From: DATDPM01 sp041498815
GTDB lineage: Bacteria > Pseudomonadota > Alphaproteobacteria > DATDPM01
Assembly: GCA_041498815.1 (NCBI GenBank)
Contig: JBGQJC010000008.1
Coordinates: forward strand, 1-64,000
DNA length: 64,000 bases
Direction: 5' to 3'
The number at the start of each line of letters is the position of its first letter. The stretch's first letter is position 1. Shown here piece after piece: positions 1-8,356 of this stretch. A model generated the notes under the pieces. That model ran no database searches. It had not been told where the DNA came from and was given only the letters and a program-made list of their open reading frames with translations. A program made the position numbers and the translations under genes.

Positions 1-331
1 CGGCATTTGAATTTAAGTCCAGAGATCGGCCTTGACAGCCGATGACGGCCAACAGACGGGACCTTTTTCCCTGCCTCTGGACTGGTCCGCCAGACTACCG
101 GGTCAAGGTGTCTGACCTCGATGAATAGCCATTACTGTCTGTTGGGACCAACTCCATTTCGGCGCCTGAATCCGCAGTTGCGATATCAGAACTTCCCGCC
201 GCGCCACCTTCACGCCGCCAAGTGATACCCAAACTTTTTTTACCGCCCTAACTTTTTATTAATGCTTTTGCTTTCCATTCTGCGTATGTTGGGCCCGCTC
301 AACAACCGGGTGGCGGCGTTTTGCCACCCAC
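1..331. other. Non-coding left edge with possible RNA structure
   Basis: No convincing protein is encoded here; the long minus-strand frame that crosses it is the antisense shadow of the basic protein gene at 359. Bases 17-24 (GTCCAGAG) pair perfectly with 75-82 (CTCTGGAC). They enclose hairpin 25-30/38-43 (ATCGGC/GCCGAT) and a small hairpin 58-61/68-71 (GGGA/TCCC), which gives a three-way-junction shape. A further hairpin is possible at 101-105/113-117 (GGTCA/TGACC). The segment at about 230-275 is AT-rich and may hold the promoter of the next gene. I do not recognise an RNA family. Confidence 0.35.
308..329 (+). promoter_or_regulatory. Stem-loop upstream of the histone-like gene
   Basis: GGGTGGC (308-314) and GCCACCC (323-329) form a perfect 7-bp stem around an 8-base loop. 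It ends 17 bases before the AAGGAG ribosome-binding site of the basic protein gene. No T-run follows, so it is not an obvious terminator. A 5'-UTR element is inferred only. Confidence 0.3.
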
Positions 332-358
332 GTGATGACCATCGGTAAGGAGTACATC

Positions 359-925
359 ATGAAAAGAAAGACTTCGGCACGTAAGAAGACCACGAAGAAA
401 AAGGCCACGAGACGTAAGTCAACGGCGCGTCGCTCGACCGCTATGAAGAAGCGTGTGGCCCGCAAGGGCCGCCGGTCGCGCCGCAAGCGTGCCGCAAATC
501 GCATGGCTGCGGCGGTGAAACGCCCGGCGAAACGCAAACGGCGGAAGGCGAAGAAAACCGCCGCGAAGAAAAAGGGCGGTAAGCGCCGGAAGCGCAAAGC
601 AGCTAAAATGGCCGCGGCTAAGAAAAGCCCGGCCACCAAGCGCCGTAAGCGCGCCAAACGTACCAAGCGTACCGCCAAGCGCAAGACGACCGGACGACGC
701 AAGTCCCGGAAGAAAAAGGCCGCGGCTAAGAAACGCCCGGCCAAGCGCAAGGCCCGCAAAACTGCCAAGCGGCGTTCCAAACGGAAGGCTGGCGGCAAAA
801 AGCGGAAGGCGAAGAGGCGCGCGGCCGCCAAAACGATGGCAGCCCCGGCGTCGGGACCGCAAAAGCCGACATCCTTGATGCCGGTGAACGTGGTCTACGG
901 GCCCTTCGGCGCTCGGGTTCTGTAA
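359..925 (+). CDS. Histone H1-like Lys/Arg/Ala-rich DNA-binding protein
   Basis: This 188-residue protein is made almost entirely of Lys, Arg and Ala in short AKK, KKA and KRK blocks, like bacterial histone H1-like nucleoid proteins and the H1 C-terminal tail. It very probably binds DNA non-specifically and may compact the nucleoid or a storage-state chromosome; that role is known for the class, not shown here. The start is ATG 359, preceded by AAGGAG (347-352) at 6-base spacing; a GTG at 332 would lengthen it by nine residues without a ribosome-binding site. The last 26 residues differ: they lack Lys runs and include the hydrophobic stretch NVVYGPFGARVL, perhaps a partner-binding tail. Low sequence complexity makes homology calls unreliable. 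Confidence 0.75.
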   Translation: MKRKTSARKKTTKKKATRRKSTARRSTAMKKRVARKGRRSRRKRAANRMAAAVKRPAKRKRRKAKKTAAKKKGGKRRKRKAAKMAAAKKSPATKRRKRAKRTKRTAKRKTTGRRKSRKKKAAAKKRPAKRKARKTAKRRSKRKAGGKKRKAKRRAAAKTMAAPASGPQKPTSLMPVNVVYGPFGARVL

Positions 926-1014
926 CTACCCAAGCGACACGGCCCAGTTCCTTAAAGGATGGCGTCCCGCGGCTGCAGGCTGTGGGGCGCCAATCTTTTT
1001 TGAGCCCCCTGCCC

Positions 1015-1479
1015 TTAGAGCCAGCGCCTGACCTGCTCCTTGTAACGCAGATATTCGCCGCCGAACTTGTGCGTCAGGTACCGCTCTTCGCGGGCGATCA
1101 CGCCGTAACGGATGATGACGAGCACGGGCACCAGCAAGACCAGCGCCCAGGAGCTCCCCAACGACAGCGCGATCCCGGCGTAAATCAGCGTCAAGGACAG
1201 ATACAACGGATTGCGCGTGAAACGGAATGGGCCGGATTCGATGATCCGCGTCGTCGGCTTGTAGGGCCGGTAATCGGTCCCCGCACGCTGGAATTCGCGC
1301 ATCCCCAGGAACATCAAGAGGGCGCCCAGGGCGAGGAATCCGAGGCCTGCAATGGCCGCCGGGCGGGCCTCGAAGGCGGCGAGCGGCAGGAATCGATCGA
1401 GCAACAGGCCGGCGGCAAGCGCGCCCAGATAAACGAGCGGCGGCGGCGCGATGACACCCGGCGTATCTTTTGCATCCAT
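1015..1479 (-). CDS. Isoprenylcysteine carboxyl methyltransferase-family membrane protein
   Basis: This 154-residue integral membrane protein has hydrophobic segments at about residues 13-28, 41-60 and 95-126. It carries the hallmark of the ICMT/PEMT-like methyltransferase fold: GPFRFTRNPLY (83-93) and a C-terminal EERYL...FGGEYLRYKEQVRRWL block (131-154), which bind SAM in the family. The substrate in bacteria is usually unknown (a lipid or small thiol), and I cannot assign it. ATG 1479 is chosen because GGAAGGGGG lies just upstream; an earlier in-frame ATG at 1593 would add 38 non-conserved residues overlapping the divergent methyltransferase's upstream region. The gene is divergent from the ArsM-like gene. 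Confidence 0.75.
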   Translation of the reverse strand: MDAKDTPGVIAPPPLVYLGALAAGLLLDRFLPLAAFEARPAAIAGLGFLALGALLMFLGMREFQRAGTDYRPYKPTTRIIESGPFRFTRNPLYLSLTLIYAGIALSLGSSWALVLLVPVLVIIRYGVIAREERYLTHKFGGEYLRYKEQVRRWL

Positions 1480-1649
1480 GGGAGCCCCCTTCCCTGCCGT
1501 ATCCGTTACCGGAAACTCTTGATGTTGCGCCCGCGCGCGGCACCAATTCAAGACCGCGGTGACGCATTCGTGAGATGATGGAACCCATTCCAATTGCTAT
1601 CGTTCCCCGGCGACGGCCAGGCAAGCCGGGCGCCAAAGGGGGAGCGGAC

Positions 1650-2813
1650 ATGGACGGGGCATCGCCCAATCTCGAGCAGGAAGTCCTGAAGCGCTATGCG
1701 GACGCTTCGCGCAAGGTGGAGGCGGCACTGTGCTGCCCGGTCACTTACGATCCCAAGCTCCTCGCGGTCATACCGGCCGAAATCCTCGAGCGCGACTACG
1801 GCTGCGGCGACCCTTCGCGCTACGTGCGCAAGGGCGATACCGTGCTCGACCTTGGTTGCGGCGCGGGAAAGATCTGCTACATCGCCTCCCAGGTCGTAGG
1901 AAGCAACGGCAAGGTCATCGGCATCGATTTCAACCCGGCCATGCTGAAGCTGGCGCGCAAGCACCAGAAGGCGGTGGCCCGGCGCATCGGCTGGAACAAC
2001 GTTTTCCTCCGGCGCGGCCGCATCCAGGACCTGCGCACCGATTTGGAGACCTTCGAACGCCACCTGTCGAAGAATCCCATCCGCTCGCTCGCCGATTTCG
2101 ACGCCGCCGAAGAAGCCCGGCGCAAAGACGGGATGGAAGACCCGCTGGTGGCCGATGAGAGCGTGGACATCGTCATTTCGAACTGCGTCCTCAATCTTGT
2201 TAAGCCTGAGGACAAGCCGCAGCTGTTCCGCGAGATGCACCGGGTGTTGAAGCGCGGCGGCCGGGCCGCCATCTCCGACATCGTGTCCGACGAGGAAGTG
2301 CCGGCGCATCTCAGAGCCGACCCGACGCTGTGGTCGGGCTGCGTCTCGGGCGCCTATCAGGAGCGCGAATTTCTGCGCGCCTTCGAGGCGGCGGGGTTCC
2401 ATGGCGTCGCGATCGACAAGCGGGACGCTGAGCCGTGGCAGACGGTGGAGGGAATCGAGTTCCGTTCGGTCACCGTCACCGCTTACAAGGGCAAGGAGGG
2501 GCCCTGTCTCGAGCGCAACCAGGCGGTCATCTACAAGGGGCCGTGGAGCGCCGTGCACGACGACGACGGGCATAAACTGGAGCGCGGCGTGCCGGTCGCC
2601 GTCTGCGACAAGACATTCCGGATCTACACGTCCGAGCCCTACGGGCAGGACATTCTGCCGGTGCCGCCGCGCGTCGAAGTGCCGCTTGAGAAGGCCGGCG
2701 CGTTCGATTGCTCGCGCCCCGCGCACCGCGATCCGCGTGAAACCAAGGGGCTGGAATACACCGCGACGACCGAGCCTTTGGGTGTGTGCTGCCCCGACAC
2801 CAAGTGCCGCTGA
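1650..2813 (+). CDS. arsM: ArsM-type arsenite/SAM methyltransferase with C-terminal extension
   Basis: This 387-residue cytosolic class I SAM methyltransferase has motif I VLDLGCGAGK (65-74), an acidic GIDFNPAML (91-99), and the features of arsenite methyltransferases: DYGCGDP (Cys52), VISNCVLNLV (Cys179) and LWSGCVSGA (Cys231), matching the three As(III)-binding cysteines of ArsM. It also has a CC pair at 28-29 and ends in CCPDTKC. In the family it methylates As(III) stepwise with SAM. Residues from about 290 form an extra Cys-containing domain absent from the shortest ArsM proteins. ATG 1650 follows AAAGGGGGAG; an upstream in-frame ATG at 1575 is less likely. No arsR, arsB or arsC lies nearby, so the substrate assignment rests on motifs alone. 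Confidence 0.72.
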   Translation: MDGASPNLEQEVLKRYADASRKVEAALCCPVTYDPKLLAVIPAEILERDYGCGDPSRYVRKGDTVLDLGCGAGKICYIASQVVGSNGKVIGIDFNPAMLKLARKHQKAVARRIGWNNVFLRRGRIQDLRTDLETFERHLSKNPIRSLADFDAAEEARRKDGMEDPLVADESVDIVISNCVLNLVKPEDKPQLFREMHRVLKRGGRAAISDIVSDEEVPAHLRADPTLWSGCVSGAYQEREFLRAFEAAGFHGVAIDKRDAEPWQTVEGIEFRSVTVTAYKGKEGPCLERNQAVIYKGPWSAVHDDDGHKLERGVPVAVCDKTFRIYTSEPYGQDILPVPPRVEVPLEKAGAFDCSRPAHRDPRETKGLEYTATTEPLGVCCPDTKCR

Positions 2814-2825
2814 AGAAGGCGCCCG

Positions 2826-3704
2826 TCAGTCCACCGCGTAGGCGACCAACCGGTTCTCCTTCATCAGGGGAACGATCATGACTTTGTCTTCGGGCAGATA
2901 AATCAGGTCCGCGGAGCCTTGGCCGAGATCGAGGATCTTGACCGCGGCGCCCGAGGGCGAGACGTAAAGCAAGCGTCCCGCCACCCAATCGGTGACGAAA
3001 TAGTTGCCCTTTCCGTCCGCTGCCACGCCGTCGATGTTGCCCACGGGCATGCCGTCGCCGAGATTCGCCACCGTGCCCTTCGCCAGCGACACCGTGACCA
3101 GATGGCCCGGGACCTTGGTTTCGAATCCCTGCGATATGACGCCCCATTGGCCGACCACGAGCCGGTCCTTTTCGGCGAGCACGCCGTTGGGCGACGCCAG
3201 CATCGGATTCTTGACCCAGAGGCTGAACTTGCCGCCGGTGTAGCGCCAGATCGCGTCACCGAACATGTCCGATACGTAGATGCGGCCACTGGCGTCCGCG
3301 GCCACGTCGTTCAGGAACTTGGCACCGGGCGCCGGGTATCTCCGGATCGAACGGTCGGAAAAGGTGATTTCCGCCAGCTCGTCGATGTCCGCCGCATAGA
3401 GCTTGCGACTGACGATGGCCAGGCCCTTCGGCGCGTTCAGCCCCGTCGCCCATGCCTTTTCCAGCATGCGGCCGTCGATCGAAACCTTCGAAATAAAGCC
3501 GTTGCCGTCCTTGGCGGAGGCGTCGCCGTTCATGTTCGAGACGTAAAGGGCCGGTTCCCGTGGTTCGTACACCACCGATTCGGGTTCCTGGAATCCGGTC
3601 AGGCTCCAAATCTCGGTCATCTTGGGCCGGAAGAGATCTTCGGCCCGAGCCGGGACGGCGGCCAGCCAAATGCCCGCCGCGGCGATCCAGAACCACGCTT
3701 TCAC
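2826..3704 (-). CDS. Secreted SMP-30/gluconolactonase-like beta-propeller protein
   Basis: This 292-residue protein has a clear signal peptide (MKAWFWIAAAGIWLAAVPARA, cleaved near residue 21). It then shows repeating propeller blades of the SMP-30/NHL type, for example ALYVSNMNGD, KLYAADIDEL, RIYVSDMFGDAIWRY and NYFVTDWVAGRLLYV. These proteins are periplasmic; some hydrolyse sugar lactones with a divalent metal, while many have no known substrate. The gene is convergent with the ArsM-like gene, only 12 bases apart. It is probably transcribed alone from the 3705-3900 region. The fold is well supported and the activity is not. Confidence 0.7.
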   Translation of the reverse strand: MKAWFWIAAAGIWLAAVPARAEDLFRPKMTEIWSLTGFQEPESVVYEPREPALYVSNMNGDASAKDGNGFISKVSIDGRMLEKAWATGLNAPKGLAIVSRKLYAADIDELAEITFSDRSIRRYPAPGAKFLNDVAADASGRIYVSDMFGDAIWRYTGGKFSLWVKNPMLASPNGVLAEKDRLVVGQWGVISQGFETKVPGHLVTVSLAKGTVANLGDGMPVGNIDGVAADGKGNYFVTDWVAGRLLYVSPSGAAVKILDLGQGSADLIYLPEDKVMIVPLMKENRLVAYAVD

Positions 3705-3901
3705 TTCTGCAGCCTCCCTGTCGGCGGATGCAAATCAAAGACCGAAGGTATCGGCCGGTCCGCCGGAATACGCGGCCGAGCCTATCCGATAGGCGGGGCC
3801 GAAACAAATGCCCCGGCTTACGTTGACAGGATGCAACCGCACCCCCGACAATGCCGGCACCGGCGCGGTGCCGGGCAGAAAACAATATCGCGGAGTCCGG
3901 C

Positions 3902-4300
3902 ATGGCGAGCACCAAGCTCAAGGAAATTTTGCGCCGGCACCGCCGGTGGCTCAAGAACCAGGCCGAAGGCGCGCGCGCCGACCTGATCGGTGCCGATCTG
4001 CGCGGCATCAACCTGCGCAACGCGGATCTCCGCGACGCCGACTTGCGCGAGGCCGATTTGTCCGGCGCCGACCTCAACAAGGCCAATCTCTCCGGCGCGA
4101 ATTTGACCAGCGCGTCGCTGCACAACGCCAATCTGCAAGGCGCCGATTTGACCCGCGCCGATTTGAGCCACGCCGATTTGCGCGGGGCGAAGTTCATATC
4201 GGCGGTCTTCAAGAACACCGACCTATGGCGCGCGAATCTCATGGGCGCGACGATTTCACCCAAGGCTCTCCATTCCGCGCTCAATTGCAAGCCGCGCTGA
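3902..4300 (+). CDS. Pentapeptide repeat protein
   Basis: This protein of 132 residues consists mostly of A(D/N)LxX pentapeptides from about residue 24 to 110 (ADLIG ADLRG INLRN ADLRD and so on). The repeats build a right-handed quadrilateral beta-helix; some relatives mimic DNA and inhibit gyrase, but most have no known role. A short basic helix precedes the repeats (LKEILRRHRRWLKNQ). The start is ATG 3902, with GGAG at 3892-3895 and 6-base spacing; the ATG at 3851 is not supported. The NUDIX gene follows after 35 bases on the same strand, so the two may be co-transcribed. Confidence 0.75.
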   Translation: MASTKLKEILRRHRRWLKNQAEGARADLIGADLRGINLRNADLRDADLREADLSGADLNKANLSGANLTSASLHNANLQGADLTRADLSHADLRGAKFISAVFKNTDLWRANLMGATISPKALHSALNCKPR

Positions 4301-4335
4301 CCCGGCTTGGGGCCGGGAACGGCGGGGGATTTTCC

Positions 4336-4941
4336 ATGACCGAACAGGACGTCGAGATCCTCGAAAAGACCGAGGCCTTCAAAGGCTATTTCCGGATCGA
4401 CCGATACCGGCTGCGCCACCGCCTATTCCGCGGCGGCTGGAGCCCCGAGATCACGCGCGAGGTGTTCGAGCGCGGCCACGCCGCGGCCGTCCTGCCCTAT
4501 GATCCGGTGCGGGACGAGGTGGTGATGATCGAGCAATTCCGGGTGGGCGCGCTCGCCGCCGGGAGGGCGCCCTGGCTGCTCGAGATCGTCGCCGGAATCA
4601 TCGAGCCGGGCGAGACCGCCGAAGAGGTGGTGCGGCGCGAGGCGGTGGAGGAAGCGGGCTGCACGATCGGCGATCTCATTCCCGTCACAACGTATATGGT
4701 GAGCCCGGGCGGCACCTCGGAATGCATCACGGTCTTTTGCGGCCGCGTCGATTCGAGCGGCATCGGCGGCATTCACGGCGAAGCGGCCGAGAACGAGGAT
4801 ATCCGGGTTCTAGTGCTGCCGTTCAAGGAAGCGGCCGAAAGGCTGGCGGCGCGGCAGATCGACAATGCGACCGCGTTGATCTCGCTCCAATGGCTCGTGC
4901 TCAACCGCGATTTCTTGCGGCACAGATGGGGTCCGTCGTGA
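4336..4941 (+). CDS. nudF: NUDIX hydrolase, ADP-ribose pyrophosphatase type
   Basis: This 201-residue protein carries a complete Nudix box from Gly87 (GIIEPGE...REAVEEAGC, fitting GX5EX7REUXEEXGU), the Mg2+-binding catalytic helix. The 'GRAPWLLEIVAGIIEPGE' context and the upstream 'AAAVLPYDP...VVMIEQFR' strand are typical of ADP-ribose pyrophosphatases of the NudF/YffH group, which cleave ADP-ribose to AMP and ribose 5-phosphate or hydrolyse GDP-mannose. I cannot separate these substrates from sequence. ATG 4336 is chosen because homology begins there; the longer frame from 3808 overlaps the pentapeptide gene. It is convergent with the ABC operon, whose last gene ends 4 bases away. Confidence 0.82.
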   Translation: MTEQDVEILEKTEAFKGYFRIDRYRLRHRLFRGGWSPEITREVFERGHAAAVLPYDPVRDEVVMIEQFRVGALAAGRAPWLLEIVAGIIEPGETAEEVVRREAVEEAGCTIGDLIPVTTYMVSPGGTSECITVFCGRVDSSGIGGIHGEAAENEDIRVLVLPFKEAAERLAARQIDNATALISLQWLVLNRDFLRHRWGPS

Positions 4942-4945
4942 TCCG

Positions 4946-5695
4946 TTAGCCCGGCTGCGCCGCATAGCCGCGGCTGGCGGCCAAAAATTGCCGCGTGAAC
5001 GGTTGGCGGACGCGCCCAGCCCGAAGGTTCTCCACGGCCAACTCCTCGACGACGGCGCCCTCCCGCATCACCGCGATCCGGCCGCACATATGGGCGACGA
5101 GCGGCAGGTCGTGACTGACCAGGACATAGGTGAGATTCCGATCGGCGCGAAGCGCCGTCAGAAGATTGACGACCTCGGCTTGAATCGAAACGTCGAGGGC
5201 CGAGGTCGGCTCGTCGAGCAGCAGGATCCTCGGCTCCAGCATGAGCGCGCGGGCGATCGCCACCCTCTGACGCTCGCCGCCTGAAAGCTCGTGGGGGTAA
5301 CGGGCGCGGAATTTCGGACCGAGCCCGACGCGCTCCAAGGCCGCATCGATCCGCTCTTCGCCGTCTTCGAGGCCGTGGATCGCGACCGCCTCGTGAAGGG
5401 CGCGGGCGACCGACTGGCGGGGATGAAGGGAGCCGTAAGGGTCTTGAAACACCATCTGAAGGATTTCCGGTAACATCTTTGTTTTCCGGGGAGATCGCGC
5501 GACACCTGCGATCCCGATTTCACCCGACCACCCGGAGATCAAGCCGGCTAGCGCGCGCAGCACGGTGGTCTTGCCGCAGCCCGATTCGCCCACGATCCCG
5601 AATGCTTCGCCCTCACCGACAAAGAACGACAGATCGCGCACCACGGGCCTTCGACCTTGCCCCAAGGCGACGTTCAAGTTCCGGACCTCGATCAT
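4946..5695 (-). CDS. Oligopeptide/nickel ABC transporter ATP-binding protein (DppF-like)
   Basis: This 249-residue ABC ATPase has Walker A GESGCGKTT (36-44), Q-loop (FQDPYGSL, 83-90), signature LSGGERQR (137-144), Walker B ILLLDEP (157-163) and the H-loop SHD. It pairs with the next upstream ATPase to drive the two permeases of this operon. It lacks the long C-terminal oligopeptide-binding extension seen in many DppF proteins. The start ATG 5695 overlaps the stop of the upstream ATPase gene (ATGA), indicating translational coupling. It is the last gene of the five-gene operon 9969 to 4946. Confidence 0.88.
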   Translation of the reverse strand: MIEVRNLNVALGQGRRPVVRDLSFFVGEGEAFGIVGESGCGKTTVLRALAGLISGWSGEIGIAGVARSPRKTKMLPEILQMVFQDPYGSLHPRQSVARALHEAVAIHGLEDGEERIDAALERVGLGPKFRARYPHELSGGERQRVAIARALMLEPRILLLDEPTSALDVSIQAEVVNLLTALRADRNLTYVLVSHDLPLVAHMCGRIAVMREGAVVEELAVENLRAGRVRQPFTRQFLAASRGYAAQPG

Positions 5696-6516
5696 GGGGA
5701 AAGCCACGCCGGATCGCGCGGCACCACGGGCAGCATCGGGCGCGGCACGTTCAGCTCCGGCTGGGCCGCCCATAAGGCGCGGGTGTAGGGATGGCGGGCG
5801 ATCTCGTTCGCGGGCAGGGATTCGAGAATCCGCCCGCCGTAAAGCACCAGCACCAGGTCGCAGAACGAGGCGACGAGGCGCAGATCGTGGGAGATGAACA
5901 GCAACCCCATGCCGCGCCGCCGCACGAGTTCGTCGAGCACGGAAAGCACCTGGATTCGCACGGTGACGTCGAGGGCCGAGGTCGGCTCGTCGGCGATGAG
6001 CAAATCGGGCTCGGCCACCAGCATCATGGCGATCATGGCGCGTTGCCCCTCGCCTCCCGAAAGCTGGTGCGGGAAGGCGGCGGAGATGCGTCTCCAATCG
6101 CGCAAGCCGCAGGATTCCAGCATCGCGCGCGCGTGTTGCCGCGCCTCGGAATCCGTGCCTTGGAAATGGGCGCGCCAGGTTTCGGCCACTTGGCGGCCGA
6201 CGGTCATCACGGGATTGAGCGAAAATCGCGGGTCCTGGAGAATCATGGAAATGCGCCGGCCGCGCAGCCGGCGAATTTCGGCCTCGCTGGCGCGCAAGAT
6301 ATCGGTTCCGGCGAATTCGAGTCTGCGCGCGGACACGATGCCGGGCGCGAGGCGCAGAAGGGCGCGGCCGATGGTGGATTTTCCGGAACCGGATTCGCCG
6401 ACCAGGCCGACTTTTTCGCGGCCGATCTCGAAATTCACGCCCCGCACGGCTTCGGTGACGCCACTTCGCGCCGGAAATGCGACGCGCAAATCTTCGGCGC
6501 GCAGAAGCGGGGTCAT
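5692..6516 (-). CDS. Oligopeptide/nickel ABC transporter ATP-binding protein (DppD-like)
   Basis: This 274-residue ABC ATPase has Walker A GESGSGKST (40-48), Q-loop LQDPRFSLNP, signature LSGGEGQR, Walker B LLIADEPTSALD and the switch histidine in ISHD. The C-terminal tail HPYTRALWAAQPEL is the conserved DppD/OppD ending that precedes the peptide-transporter extension. It forms a heterodimer with the 4946-5695 product. ATG 6516 overlaps the stop of the permease gene before it by four bases. Substrate (peptide, nickel or another metallophore) cannot be told from the ATPase. Confidence 0.88.
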   Translation of the reverse strand: MTPLLRAEDLRVAFPARSGVTEAVRGVNFEIGREKVGLVGESGSGKSTIGRALLRLAPGIVSARRLEFAGTDILRASEAEIRRLRGRRISMILQDPRFSLNPVMTVGRQVAETWRAHFQGTDSEARQHARAMLESCGLRDWRRISAAFPHQLSGGEGQRAMIAMMLVAEPDLLIADEPTSALDVTVRIQVLSVLDELVRRRGMGLLFISHDLRLVASFCDLVLVLYGGRILESLPANEIARHPYTRALWAAQPELNVPRPMLPVVPRDPAWLSP

Positions 6517-7331
6517 GGCCGGCCCGCCTTCGGGTCGAGGGCGTCGCGCAGCCCGTCGCCGATGAGATTGAACCCCAGGCTTGCCATCAGGATCGCCAAG
6601 CCCGGCATGGCCGCCACCCACCATTGATCGGTCAGGTATTGGCGCCCGGCGGAGAGCATCGCGCCCCACTCCGGCAGCGGCGGCTGGGCGCCAAGCCCCA
6701 GGAACCCGAGCCCGGCGGCCGTAAGCACGATGCCGGCACAATCGAGGCTGAGCCGGACCACGACGGAAGCGGCGCAAAGCGGTGCGATATGGAGAAGGAG
6801 AATGCGCGCGTGGGAAGCGCCCAGAAGCCTTGCCGCGGCGATGAATTCGGCGTCGCGCAGAGAGAGACTCTCGGCCCGCGCCACCCGGGCATAGGCGGGC
6901 CAGGAGGTGACGGCAATCGCCAGAATCGCGTTCTCCAGGCTGGGGCCGATGGCGGAAACCAAGGCCAGCGCCAGGATCAGCTTCGGGAATGCCAGGAACA
7001 CGTCGGTCACGCGCATGAGGATGGATTCGACGAGCCCGCCGAAATATCCGGCCGCGGTTCCGATCAATAGCCCGATGGGTGCGACCGTAATTGCGACCAG
7101 GCCGACGATGCGCAGCGTGATGCGCGCGCCGTAAAGGAGGCGGCTTGCGATATCGCGGCCCAACTCATCGGTGCCGAGCAGATGGGCAGGCCCGGGCGGC
7201 AGCAGGCGGTGGGCCAAATCCTGGATATCGGGCGGGTAAGATGCCAGAACCGGGGCCAGCGCCGCCGCCGCGACCAAGGCGAGGATAAGAGCCGACCCGG
7301 CCAGGGCCAGGGGATTGCGCGACAAACTCAT
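6513..7331 (-). CDS. Peptide/nickel ABC transporter permease (DppC-like)
   Basis: This 272-residue inner-membrane permease has about six transmembrane segments and the characteristic DppC opening (one helix, then LGTDELGRDIASRLLYGARITL). The coupling EAA-like loop reads EFIAAARLLGASHARILLLHIAP, which contacts the ATPases. It forms a heterodimer with the 7328-8356 permease. ATG 7331 overlaps the upstream gene's stop by four bases, and its own stop overlaps the next ATPase start, so expression is tightly coupled. Confidence 0.88.
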   Translation of the reverse strand: MSLSRNPLALAGSALILALVAAAALAPVLASYPPDIQDLAHRLLPPGPAHLLGTDELGRDIASRLLYGARITLRIVGLVAITVAPIGLLIGTAAGYFGGLVESILMRVTDVFLAFPKLILALALVSAIGPSLENAILAIAVTSWPAYARVARAESLSLRDAEFIAAARLLGASHARILLLHIAPLCAASVVVRLSLDCAGIVLTAAGLGFLGLGAQPPLPEWGAMLSAGRQYLTDQWWVAAMPGLAILMASLGFNLIGDGLRDALDPKAGRP

Positions 7332-8356
7332 CGCAGGTTTCGCCGCGCCCGCGGGTCGAAGGCGGGATAAAGCGTTTCGGCGATGAGATTGAGGCCGACG
7401 AACACCGAGCCCACGACGAAAGTCCCGCCCAGAACCGCGTTCATGTCGGCGTTGAGCAGCGAATGGGTGATGTAGAGCCCGAGCCCCGGCCAGGCGAACA
7501 CGGTTTCGGTGAGCACCGAACCTTCGAGCAACCCGCCGTAGCTGAGGGCGATCACGGTGACGAGCGGCACCAAGATGTTGCCGAAAGCGTGGACCCAGAT
7601 GACGCGGGCCTCGGACAGCCCCTTGATGCGCGCGGTGGTGATGTAGTCGCGCGCGAGCGCGTCGATCATGAAGCTGCGGGTCATGCGGCTGAGGTACGCG
7701 AGCGAGAACAGGCCGAGGATCGCGGCCGGCAGCACCAAGTGGCTCAGCGCATTTTCGAATACCTCGAGATTCCCGGCGATCAGGCTGTCGATCAGGATCG
7801 CGCCCGTTACCGGCGCGACCACGCCTTCGAAATAAACGTCGATGCGCCCGGGACCCGCCGTCCATCCGAGTTTCGCGTAGAAGACCAGCAAGGCCATGAG
7901 GCCGAGCCAGAACACCGGCACCGAATAGCCGACGAGGCCGACAAGACGGATGGCGTAATCGGCCGCGCGCCCGCGCCAGACGGCGCTCGCGACCCCCATC
8001 GGTATGCCAAGCAGGACGCCGATCAGCGTCGCCGCCGTTGCCAACTCGAGCGTCGCCGGAAAGACGCGCCGGATATCGGCCAGCACGGGCTGGGCGGTCA
8101 GCACGGATTGGCCGAAATCGCCGAGCAAGGCATGGTCGGCATAGATCAGGAACTGGCGGTAGAGCGGCAGATCGAGGCCCATTTCGGCCCGCACGCGCGC
8201 GATCACGTCGGCGGTTGCGCGGTCGCCCACGGCGGCGAGCACCGGGTCGATCGGCAGCAGCCGGCCGATCGCAAAGGTCACGATCAAGAGCCCGAGGATG
8301 GTCGCGCCGGCTCCGACGAGATTGCGTGCCAGCGACTGGGCAAATCGGGACGGCAT
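7328..8356 (-). CDS. Peptide/nickel ABC transporter permease (DppB-like)
   Basis: This 342-residue inner-membrane permease has about six helices. It opens with the family N-terminal helix (GLLIVTFAIGRLLPIDP) and has a long periplasmic loop before the transport core. The EAA-like loop is SFMIDALARDYITTARIKGLSEARVIW, and the C-terminus (TLYPAFDPRAR) is typical of DppB/OppB. Its ATG shares one base with the stop of the binding-protein gene (TGATG at 8354-8358), so translation is coupled to the substrate-binding protein. It partners the DppC-like permease. Confidence 0.88.
   Translation of the reverse strand: MPSRFAQSLARNLVGAGATILGLLIVTFAIGRLLPIDPVLAAVGDRATADVIARVRAEMGLDLPLYRQFLIYADHALLGDFGQSVLTAQPVLADIRRVFPATLELATAATLIGVLLGIPMGVASAVWRGRAADYAIRLVGLVGYSVPVFWLGLMALLVFYAKLGWTAGPGRIDVYFEGVVAPVTGAILIDSLIAGNLEVFENALSHLVLPAAILGLFSLAYLSRMTRSFMIDALARDYITTARIKGLSEARVIWVHAFGNILVPLVTVIALSYGGLLEGSVLTETVFAWPGLGLYITHSLLNADMNAVLGGTFVVGSVFVGLNLIAETLYPAFDPRARRNLR

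Noticed and set aside
259..831. A 190-codon minus-strand frame rich in Arg/Ala/Leu/Phe
   Set aside because: It is the antisense of the Lys/Arg/Ala-rich histone-like gene, which has a ribosome-binding site and expected composition.
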